Shown: piece after piece, positions 43,293 to 54,052 of the stretch
Layout of the letters: every line of letters begins with the position of its first letter
Numbering within the stretch: position 1 is the first letter of the stretch
Origin: Acinetobacter amyesii
Lineage (GTDB): Bacteria > Pseudomonadota > Gammaproteobacteria > Pseudomonadales > Moraxellaceae
Direction: 5' to 3'
Assembly: GCF_002018365.1 (NCBI RefSeq)
Contig: NZ_MVKX01000001.1
Coordinates: forward strand, 111,177 to 175,176
DNA: 64,000 nt
Notes under the pieces: model-generated
Database searches by the model: none
The model's input: the letters and a program-made list of their open reading frames with translations, nothing else
What the model was told of the DNA's origin: nothing
Position numbers and translations under genes: made by a program

Positions 43293-45497
43293 ATGAATTC
43301 GAAACCGCGTCTTTCTACATATTGGGTTACCTGTGCAGATGGACTGGAAACCTTACTCCGCGAGGAAATTGAAGGTTTAGGTGTTCAAAATATTGAACAG
43401 TTCCCGGGTCGTCTTGTATTCAAAGGCACACTTGAAGATGCATACCGTATTTGCATGTGGTCACGTTTGGCTTCTCGTGTACTCACCCCGATTCATACAC
43501 ATGAATTAGAGTTCACGCATGATGCACGTGATGTGGCTGAAGAGCTCTATGAAGGTGCAATAAACTTTGACTGGTCACTTATTTTTGCACCACAAAGTAC
43601 ATTTGCTGTTCGTTTACACATCGAACGTGACATTAAAGTCAATTCTCAGTTCGCAACTTTACGTGTCAAAGATGGTGTGGTCGATTCCTTTATGGAAGCT
43701 GTGGGCAAACGTCCTAGCATTGACATTAAGCAACCTGAAATTACGTTGTATGTATTAGCTGGCAAAACTGAACATACTTATTGCTTAGATTTATCAGGTG
43801 ACTCTTTGCATAAACGCGGCTACCGTCGCTACATGACAGATGCACCGATTAAAGAAAACTTAGCGGCTGCCATCCTACAGAAAGCAAAACTTAAACAGCA
43901 TCAACCCGATATTATCTTGGACCCAATGTGTGGTTCAGGGACATTTATCATTGAATCTTTAATGATTTTGACTGACCGCGCGCCAGGCCTTGTTCGTCGT
44001 TTTGGTTTTAATGGTTGGAATGGTCATGACCATGAACTTTGGATGTCGATCAAAGGCGAAGCGGCTGAACGTCATAAAGCTGCACTTGAAAACCCTCTCC
44101 CACAATTCTATGCATTTGATGCAGACTGGGAAGCGGTAAAAGCAACCAAACAAAATATTATCGCTGCAGGTTTCGAATCTGTACTTGATCAAATTAAAAT
44201 TGAAGAACGTACACTTGCAGACTGGCCAGATTTCCAAGCAACAGGTAAGAAAAGCTTTGTTGTCACTAACCCGCCATACGGCGAGCGTTTAGGTGATAAA
44301 GCCTCTAACCGCGCACTGTATTTAGGTCTATCGGCACTATTACAAAAGAACTTCCCGAATCAGCCTGCTGCGATTATTGCAGCACAAGTTGAACAGGCCG
44401 ATGTCCTTGCCTTTAATGATCCGCAAATTTTGCGTTTGATGAATGGTAAGCTGCCAATTTACGTCCGTTTTGGTACTGTCAAACCTGCGGCAGTTCAAAA
44501 GCCTTTCCTAGAGCATTGGGAACCTCAACAATTTGAAAAAATTGAAGGTGCAGAAGACTTTACCAACCGTCTGCAAAAAAACATGCAGAATCTTAAAAAA
44601 TGGGCAGTTAAAGAAAATATTTTCTGCCTACGTTTATATGATGCCGATCTGCCCGACTTTAATGTCGCGGTCGATTTGTATGGTGATCGTTTACACGTAC
44701 AAGAATACGCACCACCGAAAAAAATTGACCCTGAAAAAGCCAAAAAACGCTTTAACTTAGCACTGCAAGCGATTCGTGCAGTGACAGGTTTAGGTCGTGA
44801 TGCGATTTTCATTAAAACACGTGCCCGCCAAGAAGGTAAAAATCAGTACACCAAACAAAGTACTGCGTCTAAACGTTTTATCGTGCAAGAAGGCAAAGCA
44901 AAGATTTTGGTGAACCTAACAGACTACCTCGATACAGGTCTGTTCCTTGACCATCGTCAAATGCGTCTACGGATTGCCAAAGAAGCCAAAGGTAAACACT
45001 TCCTGAACTTATACAGCTACACCTCTACAGCGAGCTTACATGCAGCGCTTGGCGGTGCAGCAAGTACGACCAGTGTCGATTTGTCAAATACATACCTAAA
45101 CTGGTCTAAAGAGAACTTTGTACTGAATGGTTTAACTGTAGATCATGCAGATGAACAACATCAGTTCTTCTCTAGCGACTGTTTTGAATGGTTAAAAGAA
45201 GGTCACGAGCAATATGACCTGATCTTTATTGACCCACCAACCTTCTCAAACTCTAAAAAATTCTATGGTACGTTTGATGTTCAACGCGACCATATGTCTT
45301 TGCTTAAACGTGCCATGAACCGTTTAACCACTGACGGTACGCTTTACTTCTCAAACAACTACCGTGGTTTTGAGATGGATGATGTGATCATGGCAATGTT
45401 TGACGTTGAAGAAATCAGCAATGAAACCATTGGCCTAGACTTTAAACGTAACACCAAAATTCACCGTGCATGGAAAATCACCCATCCACAAATCTAA
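43293..45497 (+). CDS. rlmL: Bifunctional 23S rRNA methyltransferase RlmKL
   Basis: Fusion enzyme of about 734 residues that makes m2G2445 (RlmL half) and m7G2069 (RlmK half) in 23S rRNA. The N-terminal THUMP region is followed by the first methyltransferase with DPMCGSGTFIIESL and the NPPY motif VTNPPYGERL. The second methyltransferase has FLDHRQMRLRIA, FLNLYSYTSTASLHAALGGA and FIDPPTFSNSKKF. A TTG at 43275 is in frame, but GGAA lies 7 bases before the ATG at 43293. Confidence 0.95.
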   Translation: MNSKPRLSTYWVTCADGLETLLREEIEGLGVQNIEQFPGRLVFKGTLEDAYRICMWSRLASRVLTPIHTHELEFTHDARDVAEELYEGAINFDWSLIFAPQSTFAVRLHIERDIKVNSQFATLRVKDGVVDSFMEAVGKRPSIDIKQPEITLYVLAGKTEHTYCLDLSGDSLHKRGYRRYMTDAPIKENLAAAILQKAKLKQHQPDIILDPMCGSGTFIIESLMILTDRAPGLVRRFGFNGWNGHDHELWMSIKGEAAERHKAALENPLPQFYAFDADWEAVKATKQNIIAAGFESVLDQIKIEERTLADWPDFQATGKKSFVVTNPPYGERLGDKASNRALYLGLSALLQKNFPNQPAAIIAAQVEQADVLAFNDPQILRLMNGKLPIYVRFGTVKPAAVQKPFLEHWEPQQFEKIEGAEDFTNRLQKNMQNLKKWAVKENIFCLRLYDADLPDFNVAVDLYGDRLHVQEYAPPKKIDPEKAKKRFNLALQAIRAVTGLGRDAIFIKTRARQEGKNQYTKQSTASKRFIVQEGKAKILVNLTDYLDTGLFLDHRQMRLRIAKEAKGKHFLNLYSYTSTASLHAALGGAASTTSVDLSNTYLNWSKENFVLNGLTVDHADEQHQFFSSDCFEWLKEGHEQYDLIFIDPPTFSNSKKFYGTFDVQRDHMSLLKRAMNRLTTDGTLYFSNNYRGFEMDDVIMAMFDVEEISNETIGLDFKRNTKIHRAWKITHPQI

Positions 45498-45538
45498 GGT
45501 TTGACTTTAGAAATTCCTGATCTATGAAATGAAGCACG

Positions 45539-46006
45539 TCAGTGCTTCATTTCAACCACGACGCCATCTGGATACGTTACTCGAATATTTTCGTGTCGCT
45601 CTTGCAGCACAATTCGGTTAATCGGTGCCACTTCTGGAGATTGTATTAACCCGACCTGATCCGCTGCCCTTTTCTTTTGAAGCAAATAATCACTCATGGT
45701 TGAACCTTCAAGTTGGGTCTCTTGAATGATCTTATTATTACGATTAGATTTATGATTTGAGTTTTTCTGCTGCTCTTCTTTGGGTTTAGCTGCCTCACTC
45801 TCAATAATATCTAAGGTTTCTTCACTAAACTGTTTTTTACCTTGCGTTTCATTCGACAAACGTTGATCTGAAATTGAAGTACCCGCAAAAGCTGTAGACT
45901 GAACAGCGATTAGAAAAATGCTACTAATAAGACTATGTTTTACCCAAGAACATTTAGGCATGGATGATTGAACAAGTTTCCGTCTAAAAAAATAATCGTG
46001 TGACAT
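45539..46006 (-). CDS. Secreted hypothetical protein
   Basis: A 155-residue protein. An unusually long N-region (about 28 residues, basic) precedes a hydrophobic stretch and a signal-peptidase-like site (ISSIFLIAVQSTAFA then GTS). The mature part is polar, Lys/Gln/Glu-rich and probably disordered in the middle, ending with VRVTYPDGVV-like residues (RVTYPDGVVVEMKH). AGGAAAG precedes the ATG at 46006, supporting this start over the Met at 45961. The family is not recognised. Confidence 0.65.
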   Translation of the reverse strand: MSHDYFFRRKLVQSSMPKCSWVKHSLISSIFLIAVQSTAFAGTSISDQRLSNETQGKKQFSEETLDIIESEAAKPKEEQQKNSNHKSNRNNKIIQETQLEGSTMSDYLLQKKRAADQVGLIQSPEVAPINRIVLQERHENIRVTYPDGVVVEMKH

Positions 46007-46128
46007 CGTGTCTTTCCTATTGTTGTTTTGATTGGCTAGTTGCCCATTGACGCTAGCAACTTTTCAACTGTTCAACAATGGCTAGGCCACTGTGTTCCGA
46101 TAAAGTGAAAATCATGATTCCGCAGCTA

Positions 46129-46167
46129 AAAATATAAAACCACCAATCTATGACGGTTTTATATTTT
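46129..46167. terminator. Terminator after the DUF945 gene
   Basis: AAAAATATAAAACC and GGTTTTATATTTTT are perfect 14-bp arms around a 13-base loop. It lies just downstream of the DUF945 gene on the minus strand. Confidence 0.75.
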
Positions 46168-46195
46168 TCAAACTAAACGACTAACGACTTGTTGC

Positions 46196-47497
46196 TTATT
46201 TCTTTTGTATAGCTTGACCAAAAAGCTTTTGACCGAACTTATATTGCATACTCATGACCATATTATTGCCATCGCGCTTGCCTTGCCCTGATGTTTCAAA
46301 ACCAGCAAACATAGCTTCGGCTTCCTGTCCTGACAAACTTTTGCCCTGTAATTGCAAAAAGTTATTCATGATTGCAGTCATCATATTTTTATCAAAACTT
46401 AAGTCTGCTTGAAAATCCAGTAAGCTCGGCACCATTTTAATAAAAGACTCCATTGAGGCATGGTGACCCGGCATGACTTTCCCCACGACATTTGCAGAGG
46501 CCTTACCTCCACCAATACTGATCGAGTTATCTTTAGACTCAAAATCAAAACCTTGGCTTGCGATTGCTAAGAAAGCTTGAGTCATCTCTTCACTTGATTC
46601 TCCCACTGCATCGCATGAATTTTCCACCTGATGCAAAAGTTCACTAAATGCACGAACTTTATCCAGATTAACTTTATGCAATGCCAAATTTAGTGCGAAA
46701 TCTTTGGTGACTGGTGAACCAGGGAAATCCATTTCATCAGCTTTTAAGTAGCCTTCAAAGTCCACATCATGTTTATTTAGTTCGGTCTCCCAACGCAATT
46801 GCATACCACGCATGCCGCCTGAGAACTTTTGATCTAAACGTTTGATAGAACCCGCTTGAATTTCAACAAAACCATTTTCAAGATTTTTCTGATTTAGACC
46901 TTGATTGGTCTTCATCGAAAAATTTTGCACCATGGTTTGCATTGGACCTTCACTCAACCGAACCACAGGTAAATGGATTGAAAGCTCAGAGACCTTAGTG
47001 GCCTGCCCCGGTAAACTATTAATTCGAATTTGCAATTGGCTGGCATCAGCTTGTACTGTTGCACCTTGTGCAGTCGTTTTAAATGCAGGAATCTGTAAAT
47101 CTGTTTTACTTTGACCAATCCAATTGACCAAGGTTTTTGCCGTTAAGCCCGTGCCAAAAAGCTTGGCATATTCGGACGTACTTTGTTGTTGAACAATCTT
47201 AAAATTCGAGTTGATGTTATAGCCTATCAACCCACGTTGAATCTGATCGGTACCCTTCAACACGATCACTTCTTTGGGTTTACACGGGTCTGTTTTCAGG
47301 GTTAATACCCAATCGACCGTTCCACCCATCAAACCCATTTGATAATTGCTGTACTTCACATCAACATCTTGTACAGCTGCTGACCAATTATTCTGTGTAT
47401 AAAATTGGGCAAGAGATTTATCTGCATATAAATTTCCTCCCACCACAGCTGCTGAAAGCACCGCTAAACTGCCAATTCCCCACATCAATTTTGACAT
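46196..47497 (-). CDS. DUF945 (YdgA-like) family protein
   Basis: A 433-residue protein with an N-terminal hydrophobic signal or anchor (WGIGSLAVLSAAVVGGNLYADKSL), then the DUF945 pattern of long beta-rich repeats (YNINSNFKIVQQ, MQLRWETELNKHDVDFEGYLKADEMDFPGSP). The family is periplasmic and of unknown function, related in fold to lipid-binding AsmA-like proteins. It stands alone, with 128 bases to the GNAT gene upstream. Confidence 0.8.
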   Translation of the reverse strand: MSKLMWGIGSLAVLSAAVVGGNLYADKSLAQFYTQNNWSAAVQDVDVKYSNYQMGLMGGTVDWVLTLKTDPCKPKEVIVLKGTDQIQRGLIGYNINSNFKIVQQQSTSEYAKLFGTGLTAKTLVNWIGQSKTDLQIPAFKTTAQGATVQADASQLQIRINSLPGQATKVSELSIHLPVVRLSEGPMQTMVQNFSMKTNQGLNQKNLENGFVEIQAGSIKRLDQKFSGGMRGMQLRWETELNKHDVDFEGYLKADEMDFPGSPVTKDFALNLALHKVNLDKVRAFSELLHQVENSCDAVGESSEEMTQAFLAIASQGFDFESKDNSISIGGGKASANVVGKVMPGHHASMESFIKMVPSLLDFQADLSFDKNMMTAIMNNFLQLQGKSLSGQEAEAMFAGFETSGQGKRDGNNMVMSMQYKFGQKLFGQAIQKK

Positions 47498-47625
47498 GTC
47501 TTTCTCATTCTGATTATTCTTTGCGCAGTATACTGAAGAACCCAGTTACATAAGTACACAATTAGAATGATTTTAAATGATTGATTTGGCAGTTTTAATT
47601 GATTTTTTGATGGCTATCACTTCAA

Positions 47626-48792
47626 CTATATACGCCCAGCTTCAAAATAACTAATACGTTTACGATCAAATGCGGCATATGGATTGCCTTTAAAACTATG
47701 AAAATAGTGCTTGGCTTTTAACACGTGAGAGGTGGTATTTTTCATCCATCCTATACGCGGGTCCTTCTCTGCCAGAGTGATGCAATAGGTTTCTTTGCCA
47801 CGTCGCTTGGTCTGTTGCTTGGCATGAAAAACCAAAGTTGCAAATACGTCCAAATGTTCAGGATGACATAGTGGACTATGCAGCATTAAATAATCAAAAG
47901 TTCCCTGAATTTTTGGCAGTGATAACACACCACGCACACTGGCATAGGCATTATAAAACGGCTTCATCAACTTTAATGGACGTGAATAGTCGATCACACG
48001 GGTTTGTTTAAAACTCTTTTGATTCCATAATCCGTAGAGTCCGACCAACTGATTGTGCTGATCATAAATTAAATAAAAATCGTCCAGATTTAAGCCTGCC
48101 CAAAATGGATTTTGACCATCAACCAACGCATTAAAATCATAGCTAGGTAAAAAATTATAATGGTCTTTCATTTTTAAAATGAAATCATTTGCGTCATCTA
48201 CACGTTCAGCAGTCAGCGTTTTAAATTGATATTGATTGAAAGTTTTTGGTTTCACTGCCTGTGAAACGGTAAAGGTTCGGATTTCGTCATAAAAATATGG
48301 CAACGGAAAACCTGATCTTTCGTGATGTAAAATACTAGCAGCAACAGTATTAGCGTTTAAAACTACACTTTCAAAAATCGTATCTTGTGGGATTTCATCG
48401 TGGACATAGTCCATTAATAACCGCATGACTTTAGCACCACGATACGCTGGATTCATTCTTAAATCGGCAACATAACGCATTAGGTCAGGCTGACCATTGA
48501 TATAACAATAACGCCATCCCAAATTCATCATTGCAATCACAATAGATGGATCATCCACAGGGACAACCACTTTTAAATCTGGTCGATTATACTGTGCATG
48601 GCTAGCAGCCAAATAACTCGGGTGACGTTCATAAGATAAGGTAATGCCATTACTTGGCACAGTCTCAGCACTAATTTTAATTAGTTGCTCATCATCTTCT
48701 ACCGTCGCATTTCGAACCGCAAACTTAGTCTCATTCTTTGAATGATATAGCGCCGTTTCATCGAACGGTGCATCTAACACATCGATATCCAT
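47626..48792 (-). CDS. GNAT-type acyltransferase in the GH3 cluster
   Basis: About 388 residues. The N-terminal half has a GNAT fold with KFAVRNATVEDDEQLIKISAET and the acyl-CoA region DLRMNPAYRGAKVMRLLMDYVHDE, followed by VVLNANTVAASILHHERSGF. The C-terminal half may be a second, degenerate GNAT domain (YLIYDQHNQLVGLYGLWNQ). It overlaps the stop of the GH3 gene if translated from TTG at 48804; ATG at 48792 is also possible. Its coupling to the GH3 gene suggests that it acylates or modifies the same small molecule. Confidence 0.7.
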   Translation of the reverse strand: MDIDVLDAPFDETALYHSKNETKFAVRNATVEDDEQLIKISAETVPSNGITLSYERHPSYLAASHAQYNRPDLKVVVPVDDPSIVIAMMNLGWRYCYINGQPDLMRYVADLRMNPAYRGAKVMRLLMDYVHDEIPQDTIFESVVLNANTVAASILHHERSGFPLPYFYDEIRTFTVSQAVKPKTFNQYQFKTLTAERVDDANDFILKMKDHYNFLPSYDFNALVDGQNPFWAGLNLDDFYLIYDQHNQLVGLYGLWNQKSFKQTRVIDYSRPLKLMKPFYNAYASVRGVLSLPKIQGTFDYLMLHSPLCHPEHLDVFATLVFHAKQQTKRRGKETYCITLAEKDPRIGWMKNTTSHVLKAKHYFHSFKGNPYAAFDRKRISYFEAGRI

Positions 48793-48793
48793 C

Positions 48794-50344
48794 TCAATAC
48801 TCAATTATTTTTGTTTTCATTTTCTTAAGCGGCTCAGGCTTAATATTCCCTTCAATCATGCCATTGTTCATGGCTAATGTTTTGTAGTAGTCCCAAGCAT
48901 CTTGTACATGTACCACTTCAGGTTCATCCAACTGCCCTAGATCGCGTGCCAATTCATAATGAAAATTATGTTTAAGCAAACGGTCTAGTGCTTGAGCGGA
49001 TGGTTGTTTGTCTACATTGCCTTCACTGAGTAATATATAGTGCGGTTTTTTAACCGAACATTGTTCGATACCCAAGATACTAATCGGCAAATAATCCGCT
49101 TGTTTAAACTCTGCAAGGACTTTAACTGCAGCATTGTGGTCGAGCTTTTCTCCGACCAAATCTACCGTCATTTTGCGACCTAAAAATTTGAAGCATGGCA
49201 CTTGCTGATAAAAGTCGGTGACTTCTAATTCATCATCAATCACATAACGAATTAATCCTGAACCTGTCGTGATCACAGGACTAACGATATCGCCTTTTTT
49301 CAGTTGCCACGATGGCACTACTTTTTGGCTGTCTTGCAAAATAAATTCATAAAAATGTGACTGATAACTTAAGGTAAAACGGTTTGCAAATGGAATCGTC
49401 ACCACGCCTTCAGTTGCCCATAAACCTTTACCTTCAAATGCCACACCTGCAATTCGTTGCTGGAGTTGTACTGCCCACTGCTCTGCGCTCGCTGTATCCC
49501 AACTCGAAACCAGACTGAGTTTAGGCCACAGTTTTTTCCACGCCGTTGCTTGGGTCAAATCCAAGTCTTGTAGTCGATAGCATTGTTGACAAGATTTCGG
49601 AACTTGCAGAAAACCCAATCCCTCACGTTGCCATTGTCCAGTTTTTAAGACCTGCACAATTTCAGCTTGATGTTCTTGAATGATATCCAACAATTGCAAA
49701 GCAAATGTAGGACTCCATACCGAAATCATGCCTAAATGCTTATCTGCAACGAGATACACCGCGGTTGCAAACATGGCATCTTCGGCTGAATTCGCCATCG
49801 CAATTTCAGTCGGTACCGATTGGGTAATTTTACTCAGCACTCGCTTCGACACATTAAGTAGCGCACTGTCATCATTCAAATTGCTATTTTCTAAAAGCTT
49901 TCTCTGGCTTTCAGGTAACCATGAAACCGACCAATAATGCGTTGAATTTTTCAGTTGTGGATGAGTGCGATATAAATTGGTGAGCCATAACCCAATAGCT
50001 TCATCTAGCTCATCTAAAAAAGCCTGAGTATAGGGAATGAATTTAATTGCTTCACTCGACCCACTGGTCGGTTGGAAACGGACAATTTTTTCAGGCCCCA
50101 AACAATTTTTGCCACTTTGTCTGGATTGTTCAATTTGGCTTTTCCAATTGCTATAACGCGAAAGCGGATATTTTTTGGCAAATTGCTCATAGCTTAAATT
50201 TTGCGAAATGTGCTGCTTTAAAAAATGGCTTAATTTTTTACGTTGCACATTTTCCAGCTGATTTGCCTGCTGTGTATAGCGTTGAAATGCTTTACGGCAG
50301 GCAATATTCAAGACTTGATGTGCTGTGGTGAGAAGCAATCCCAT
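48794..50344 (-). CDS. GH3-family acyl-acid amido synthetase-like protein
   Basis: A 516-residue member of the GH3 branch of adenylate-forming enzymes, which in plants joins acids such as auxin or jasmonate to amino acids through an acyl-AMP. ATP-binding motifs are visible: VRFQPTSGSSEAIKFIPYT near residue 95, WATEGVVTIPF, and YVIDDELEVTDFYQQVPCFKFLGRK. There is no signal peptide. The start overlaps the stop of the upstream gene (TAATG) and AAGGTGG precedes it. The acid and amine substrates are unknown. It is the centre of a coupled three-gene cluster. Confidence 0.83.
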   Translation of the reverse strand: MGLLLTTAHQVLNIACRKAFQRYTQQANQLENVQRKKLSHFLKQHISQNLSYEQFAKKYPLSRYSNWKSQIEQSRQSGKNCLGPEKIVRFQPTSGSSEAIKFIPYTQAFLDELDEAIGLWLTNLYRTHPQLKNSTHYWSVSWLPESQRKLLENSNLNDDSALLNVSKRVLSKITQSVPTEIAMANSAEDAMFATAVYLVADKHLGMISVWSPTFALQLLDIIQEHQAEIVQVLKTGQWQREGLGFLQVPKSCQQCYRLQDLDLTQATAWKKLWPKLSLVSSWDTASAEQWAVQLQQRIAGVAFEGKGLWATEGVVTIPFANRFTLSYQSHFYEFILQDSQKVVPSWQLKKGDIVSPVITTGSGLIRYVIDDELEVTDFYQQVPCFKFLGRKMTVDLVGEKLDHNAAVKVLAEFKQADYLPISILGIEQCSVKKPHYILLSEGNVDKQPSAQALDRLLKHNFHYELARDLGQLDEPEVVHVQDAWDYYKTLAMNNGMIEGNIKPEPLKKMKTKIIEY

Positions 50345-51180
50345 TAGGCCACCTTCGAGTCAGAACCTGTCGCAATATGCAATGTACGTGACTTATAACG
50401 TAACTTGCTGTCATGTTTACTTACACTGGTGGTCTTGGTTAAGAATCGATTTACATAACGGTATAAATCGCTCCAACGTAATTCACCAATGCACGGAAGT
50501 TCTGTTCCATCGACCCACGTTGGGTTCTTGTCTTCAAAGAAAGCAATCTTGGTATTGTTTTCGCGCATATCATGGGTAATTGGCGCAACATCTGCTTTGA
50601 GTGGTTGGTAGTCTTCGCCAAAATTTAGCAGACCTGTTTCATGGTTATAGTATTCTGAGAAATATTCTTTACAGTACGATTCGACAAAGTCTTTGAGATG
50701 CGCATTTTTCTCACCATAGTGTGGATAGTAGCTGTAGTAGTTATTGGCTAAGAGTAGATAAGTTTTAAAGCCTTTAGAGATTAAAATCCAATATACTGGT
50801 GTTCTTGGATGTCGAAATTTAAAACCAATAATATAACGGAACATTGCTCGGGTTAATGCACGATTCCCCCAATACTCTTTCTCAATAATGGTATCACCAC
50901 TAAAAAAAGCATGTCGGGCTTTACCATCAACAACAAAGTCACGCTCCATAACCGTCGAGAATCCGACAATTTGATTATTTTTCGGTTCAATAATGAAAAA
51001 AACACCTGTTTTTTCTAAGAAGTCGCGTTCAAAAATTTCATAACGGGTATTGGCATAATATTTTTGGTAAATACCATACATGCGTTTGAGTTCTTGAACA
51101 GTGATGTCACCAGTACGTTTATATAAACTATAAGGTTCTTTTTTGATCTGCCTAAGCAGTTTAAATTCCATCATAATCAT
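50344..51180 (-). CDS. GNAT-like protein, first gene of the GH3 cluster
   Basis: About 278 residues. The pattern IYQKYYANTRYEIFERDFLEKTGVFFIIEP then NNQIVGFSTVMERDFV and GDTIIEKEYWGNRALTRAMF resembles a GNAT acyltransferase with its acetyl-CoA loop. The C-terminal part is unusual and Tyr-rich (LLLANNYYSYYPHYGE), with no family I recognise. AGGGA lies just ahead of closely spaced ATGs at 51180 and 51174. A start at 51204 has no ribosome-binding site. The stop overlaps the GH3 start. Confidence 0.65.
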   Translation of the reverse strand: MIMMEFKLLRQIKKEPYSLYKRTGDITVQELKRMYGIYQKYYANTRYEIFERDFLEKTGVFFIIEPKNNQIVGFSTVMERDFVVDGKARHAFFSGDTIIEKEYWGNRALTRAMFRYIIGFKFRHPRTPVYWILISKGFKTYLLLANNYYSYYPHYGEKNAHLKDFVESYCKEYFSEYYNHETGLLNFGEDYQPLKADVAPITHDMRENNTKIAFFEDKNPTWVDGTELPCIGELRWSDLYRYVNRFLTKTTSVSKHDSKLRYKSRTLHIATGSDSKVA

Positions 51181-51343
51181 AATTCCCTGTTGCCATTCAT
51201 TCATGATGAACGAGCGATATTGTTTTTGTTTTACAGAACACAGACATCTCGTTGGATGTGTGCGGACGTCATATTAGTGGGTGAAAATGATGAAATGCAA
51301 TCAACTTTACGTATTTAAACGAAAATTACGACAAGCGTAAAAT

Positions 51344-51370
51344 AAAAAAAACCCGGCCTAAACCGGGTTT
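51344..51370 (-). terminator. Terminator after clpB
   Basis: AAACCCGG and CCGGGTTT form a perfect 8-bp stem around a 6-base loop, with a run of T residues on the minus strand. Confidence 0.88.
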
Positions 51371-51406
51371 CTGTTTTTACAACTGGATGTAGCAGATTTG
51401 TGTTTA

Positions 51407-53986
51407 TTAGTTGAGTTTCATCTTGTCAAAACTTAGGTGATCTCCTTCCGCTTGAACGACAATCGTATCGCCCGGTTGGAATGCACCTGACAAGATTTTC
51501 TGTGCCAGTGTATTTTCAACTTGTTGTTGGATAGCACGTTTCAGAGGACGTGCACCATACACAGGGTCAAAGCCCGCATCGATAAGCAACTCAAAAGCAC
51601 TATCTTCAACCGCCAAACTCATGTCTTTGTCTGCCAAACGTGAACGTAAGCGATCCAACTGAATATCCGCAATGCCACGAATTTGCGCTTTTTGTAAAGA
51701 GTGGAAAACCACTAGCTCATCAATACGGTTCACAAATTCAGGACGGAAATGTTCAGAGACAGCAGCCATAACTACAGCACGAACTTCGTCTTTCGACGGG
51801 TTTTCACCTAATTCACGAACATCGGTTGAACCTAAGTTCGAAGTCATCACGATCACGGTGTTTTTGAAATCAATCACACGACCTTGTGAGTCTGTTAATC
51901 GACCATCATCCAACACTTGAAGCAAGATGTTAAAAACGTCTGGATGAGCTTTTTCAACCTCGTCAAACAACACCACACTATATGGTTTACGACGTACAGC
52001 CTCGGTTAATACACCGCCTTCTTCATAACCCACATAGCCCGGAGGCGCACCCACTAAACGGCTCACCGAATGCTTTTCCATAAACTCTGACATGTCGATA
52101 CGAATAATCGCATCATCACTATCAAATAAGAAGTTACCTAGTGCTTTAGTTAACTCAGTTTTACCTACACCTGTTGGCCCAAGGAATAAGAATGAACCAC
52201 TTGGGCGGTTTGGATCGGATAATCCCGCACGAGAACGACGCACCGCATTCGACACTGCGACGACCGCTTCATCTTGACCCACTACACGGTTATGTAAGAA
52301 CTCTTCCATGTGTAAGAGTTTTTCACGTTCACCTTGCAGCATTTTCGCAACAGGAATACCCGTAGCTGCACTTACCACTTCAGCGATTTCATTTTCAGTG
52401 ACTTTGGTACGAATCAGTTTCGGTTCTTCGTTCACCTCGGCGACTTCTTCTTCATTCAAGCGTTTTTGCAACTCAGGAATAACACCATATTGCAAGCGGC
52501 TAGCTTCGGCTAAATCACCTTCACGTTGTGCTTTTTCAAAGGCTGTACGTGCTTTATCTAACTCGATTTGAGCCTGATTCGTGCCGTCAACCAAACGTTT
52601 TTCCGCAATCCACACTTCTTCCAAATCGCTATATTCTTTTTGAACTTCAGCAATTTGCTTCTCTAGGTGCTCAACTTCAGCCTTAGACACCGAATCCGCA
52701 TCTTTTTTTACGGCTTCAAGTTGCATTTTTAACTGAATTAAACGGCGATCTAAACGGTCAAGTGGCTCTGGTTTAGAGTCAATTTCCATTTTGATTCGTG
52801 ATGCAGCTTCATCAATCAAATCAATGGCTTTGTCCGGCAATTGACGGTCTGTGATGTAACGGTGCGACATTTTTGCCGCAGCAATAATCGCTGAGTCTAA
52901 AATTTGCACACCATGATGGGTTGCATATTTGTCTTTTAGACCACGTAAAATCGCAATGGTGTCTTCCACACTCGGTTCATCAACGATCACTTTTTGGAAA
53001 CGACGTTCTAATGCCGCATCTTTTTCGATATATTGACGGTACTCATCTAAAGTGGTTGCACCTACACAGCGTAACTCACCACGCGCTAATGCAGGTTTAA
53101 GCATATTCCCTGCATCCATTGCACCATCACCTTTACCTGCACCAACAAGCGTATGTAATTCGTCAATGAAGAGAATGATCTCGCCATCATATTTGGCTAA
53201 ATCTTTTAGAACGGCTTTAAGTCTCTCTTCGAATTCACCACGGTATTTTGCGCCTGCAAGCAATGAACCAAGGTCGAGTGAAAGTACACGTTTACCTTTC
53301 AGACTTTCAGGAACTTCGCCATTGACAATACGCTGTGCCAAACCTTCTACAATCGCAGTTTTACCCACACCCGGCTCACCAATCAGTACTGGGTTGTTTT
53401 TGCTACGACGTGATAAAACCTGAATGGTACGGCGAATCTCTTCGTCACGACCAATGACCGGATCTAACTTACCTTCTAATGCACGTGCATTAAGGTCTAA
53501 AGTATATTTGTTGAGTGAATCACGTTGATCTTCGTGGTTATTACTCATTACTTGTTCACCGCCTCGTATTTGTTCAATCGCTTTGCGTAATTTATCTGTC
53601 GTTACGCCTACACTATTTAATAAGGTTTTGGTTTTACCCGTTTCAGCTAAACCGAGAATCACCCAATCTGTAGAAAGAAACTCATCTCCAGCTTTTTGAG
53701 CAAAACTGTCGGCTAAATTCAGCGCCTTGACTGCTTCAGGATTTAGGTTGATGTCCCCTGTAGGCGTCGCAATGGTGGCAGTATCCTGTAAGGCTTGCTG
53801 AAGCTTGGTTTTTAACTCAGGAAGATTAGCACCTGCCTGTTGTAACAAGCTTTGGTTCGAAGGCTCTTCAAGCAATGTCGAAAGAATATGGATTCCTTCA
53901 ATGGCTGTATGGTCTTTCCCCATTGCTAATGATTGTGCATCGGATAATGCTTGCTGCAAACGGTTTGTGAATTTTTCAAATCGCAT
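51407..53986 (-). CDS. clpB: ATP-dependent disaggregase ClpB
   Basis: Hexameric Hsp100 chaperone that pulls proteins out of aggregates with DnaK. The product is 859 residues, full length. It has the N-terminal Clp repeat domain, the first AAA+ module ([37 protein letters not shown]), the coiled-coil middle domain (residues about 400-525), and the second AAA+ module ([30 protein letters not shown]) with the ClpB-type [10 protein letters not shown] sensor 2. A sigma32-type promoter lies upstream at 54024-54052. Single gene with a terminator. Confidence 0.97.
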   Translation of the reverse strand: MRFEKFTNRLQQALSDAQSLAMGKDHTAIEGIHILSTLLEEPSNQSLLQQAGANLPELKTKLQQALQDTATIATPTGDINLNPEAVKALNLADSFAQKAGDEFLSTDWVILGLAETGKTKTLLNSVGVTTDKLRKAIEQIRGGEQVMSNNHEDQRDSLNKYTLDLNARALEGKLDPVIGRDEEIRRTIQVLSRRSKNNPVLIGEPGVGKTAIVEGLAQRIVNGEVPESLKGKRVLSLDLGSLLAGAKYRGEFEERLKAVLKDLAKYDGEIILFIDELHTLVGAGKGDGAMDAGNMLKPALARGELRCVGATTLDEYRQYIEKDAALERRFQKVIVDEPSVEDTIAILRGLKDKYATHHGVQILDSAIIAAAKMSHRYITDRQLPDKAIDLIDEAASRIKMEIDSKPEPLDRLDRRLIQLKMQLEAVKKDADSVSKAEVEHLEKQIAEVQKEYSDLEEVWIAEKRLVDGTNQAQIELDKARTAFEKAQREGDLAEASRLQYGVIPELQKRLNEEEVAEVNEEPKLIRTKVTENEIAEVVSAATGIPVAKMLQGEREKLLHMEEFLHNRVVGQDEAVVAVSNAVRRSRAGLSDPNRPSGSFLFLGPTGVGKTELTKALGNFLFDSDDAIIRIDMSEFMEKHSVSRLVGAPPGYVGYEEGGVLTEAVRRKPYSVVLFDEVEKAHPDVFNILLQVLDDGRLTDSQGRVIDFKNTVIVMTSNLGSTDVRELGENPSKDEVRAVVMAAVSEHFRPEFVNRIDELVVFHSLQKAQIRGIADIQLDRLRSRLADKDMSLAVEDSAFELLIDAGFDPVYGARPLKRAIQQQVENTLAQKILSGAFQPGDTIVVQAEGDHLSFDKMKLN

Positions 53987-54023
53987 TCTTGTTATACCTC
54001 ACAACAAATTCTGTACTTGAAGC

Positions 54024-54052
54024 ATATATGGGAGTCATATTTAAAATTTCAA
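54024..54052 (-). promoter_or_regulatory. Sigma32-type heat-shock promoter of clpB
   Basis: On the minus strand TTGAAA (54052-54047) is followed after 14 bases by CCCATATAT (54032-54024), close to the consensus CTTGAAA-N(11-16)-CCCATnT. It lies 38 bases before the clpB start codon. Confidence 0.85.
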
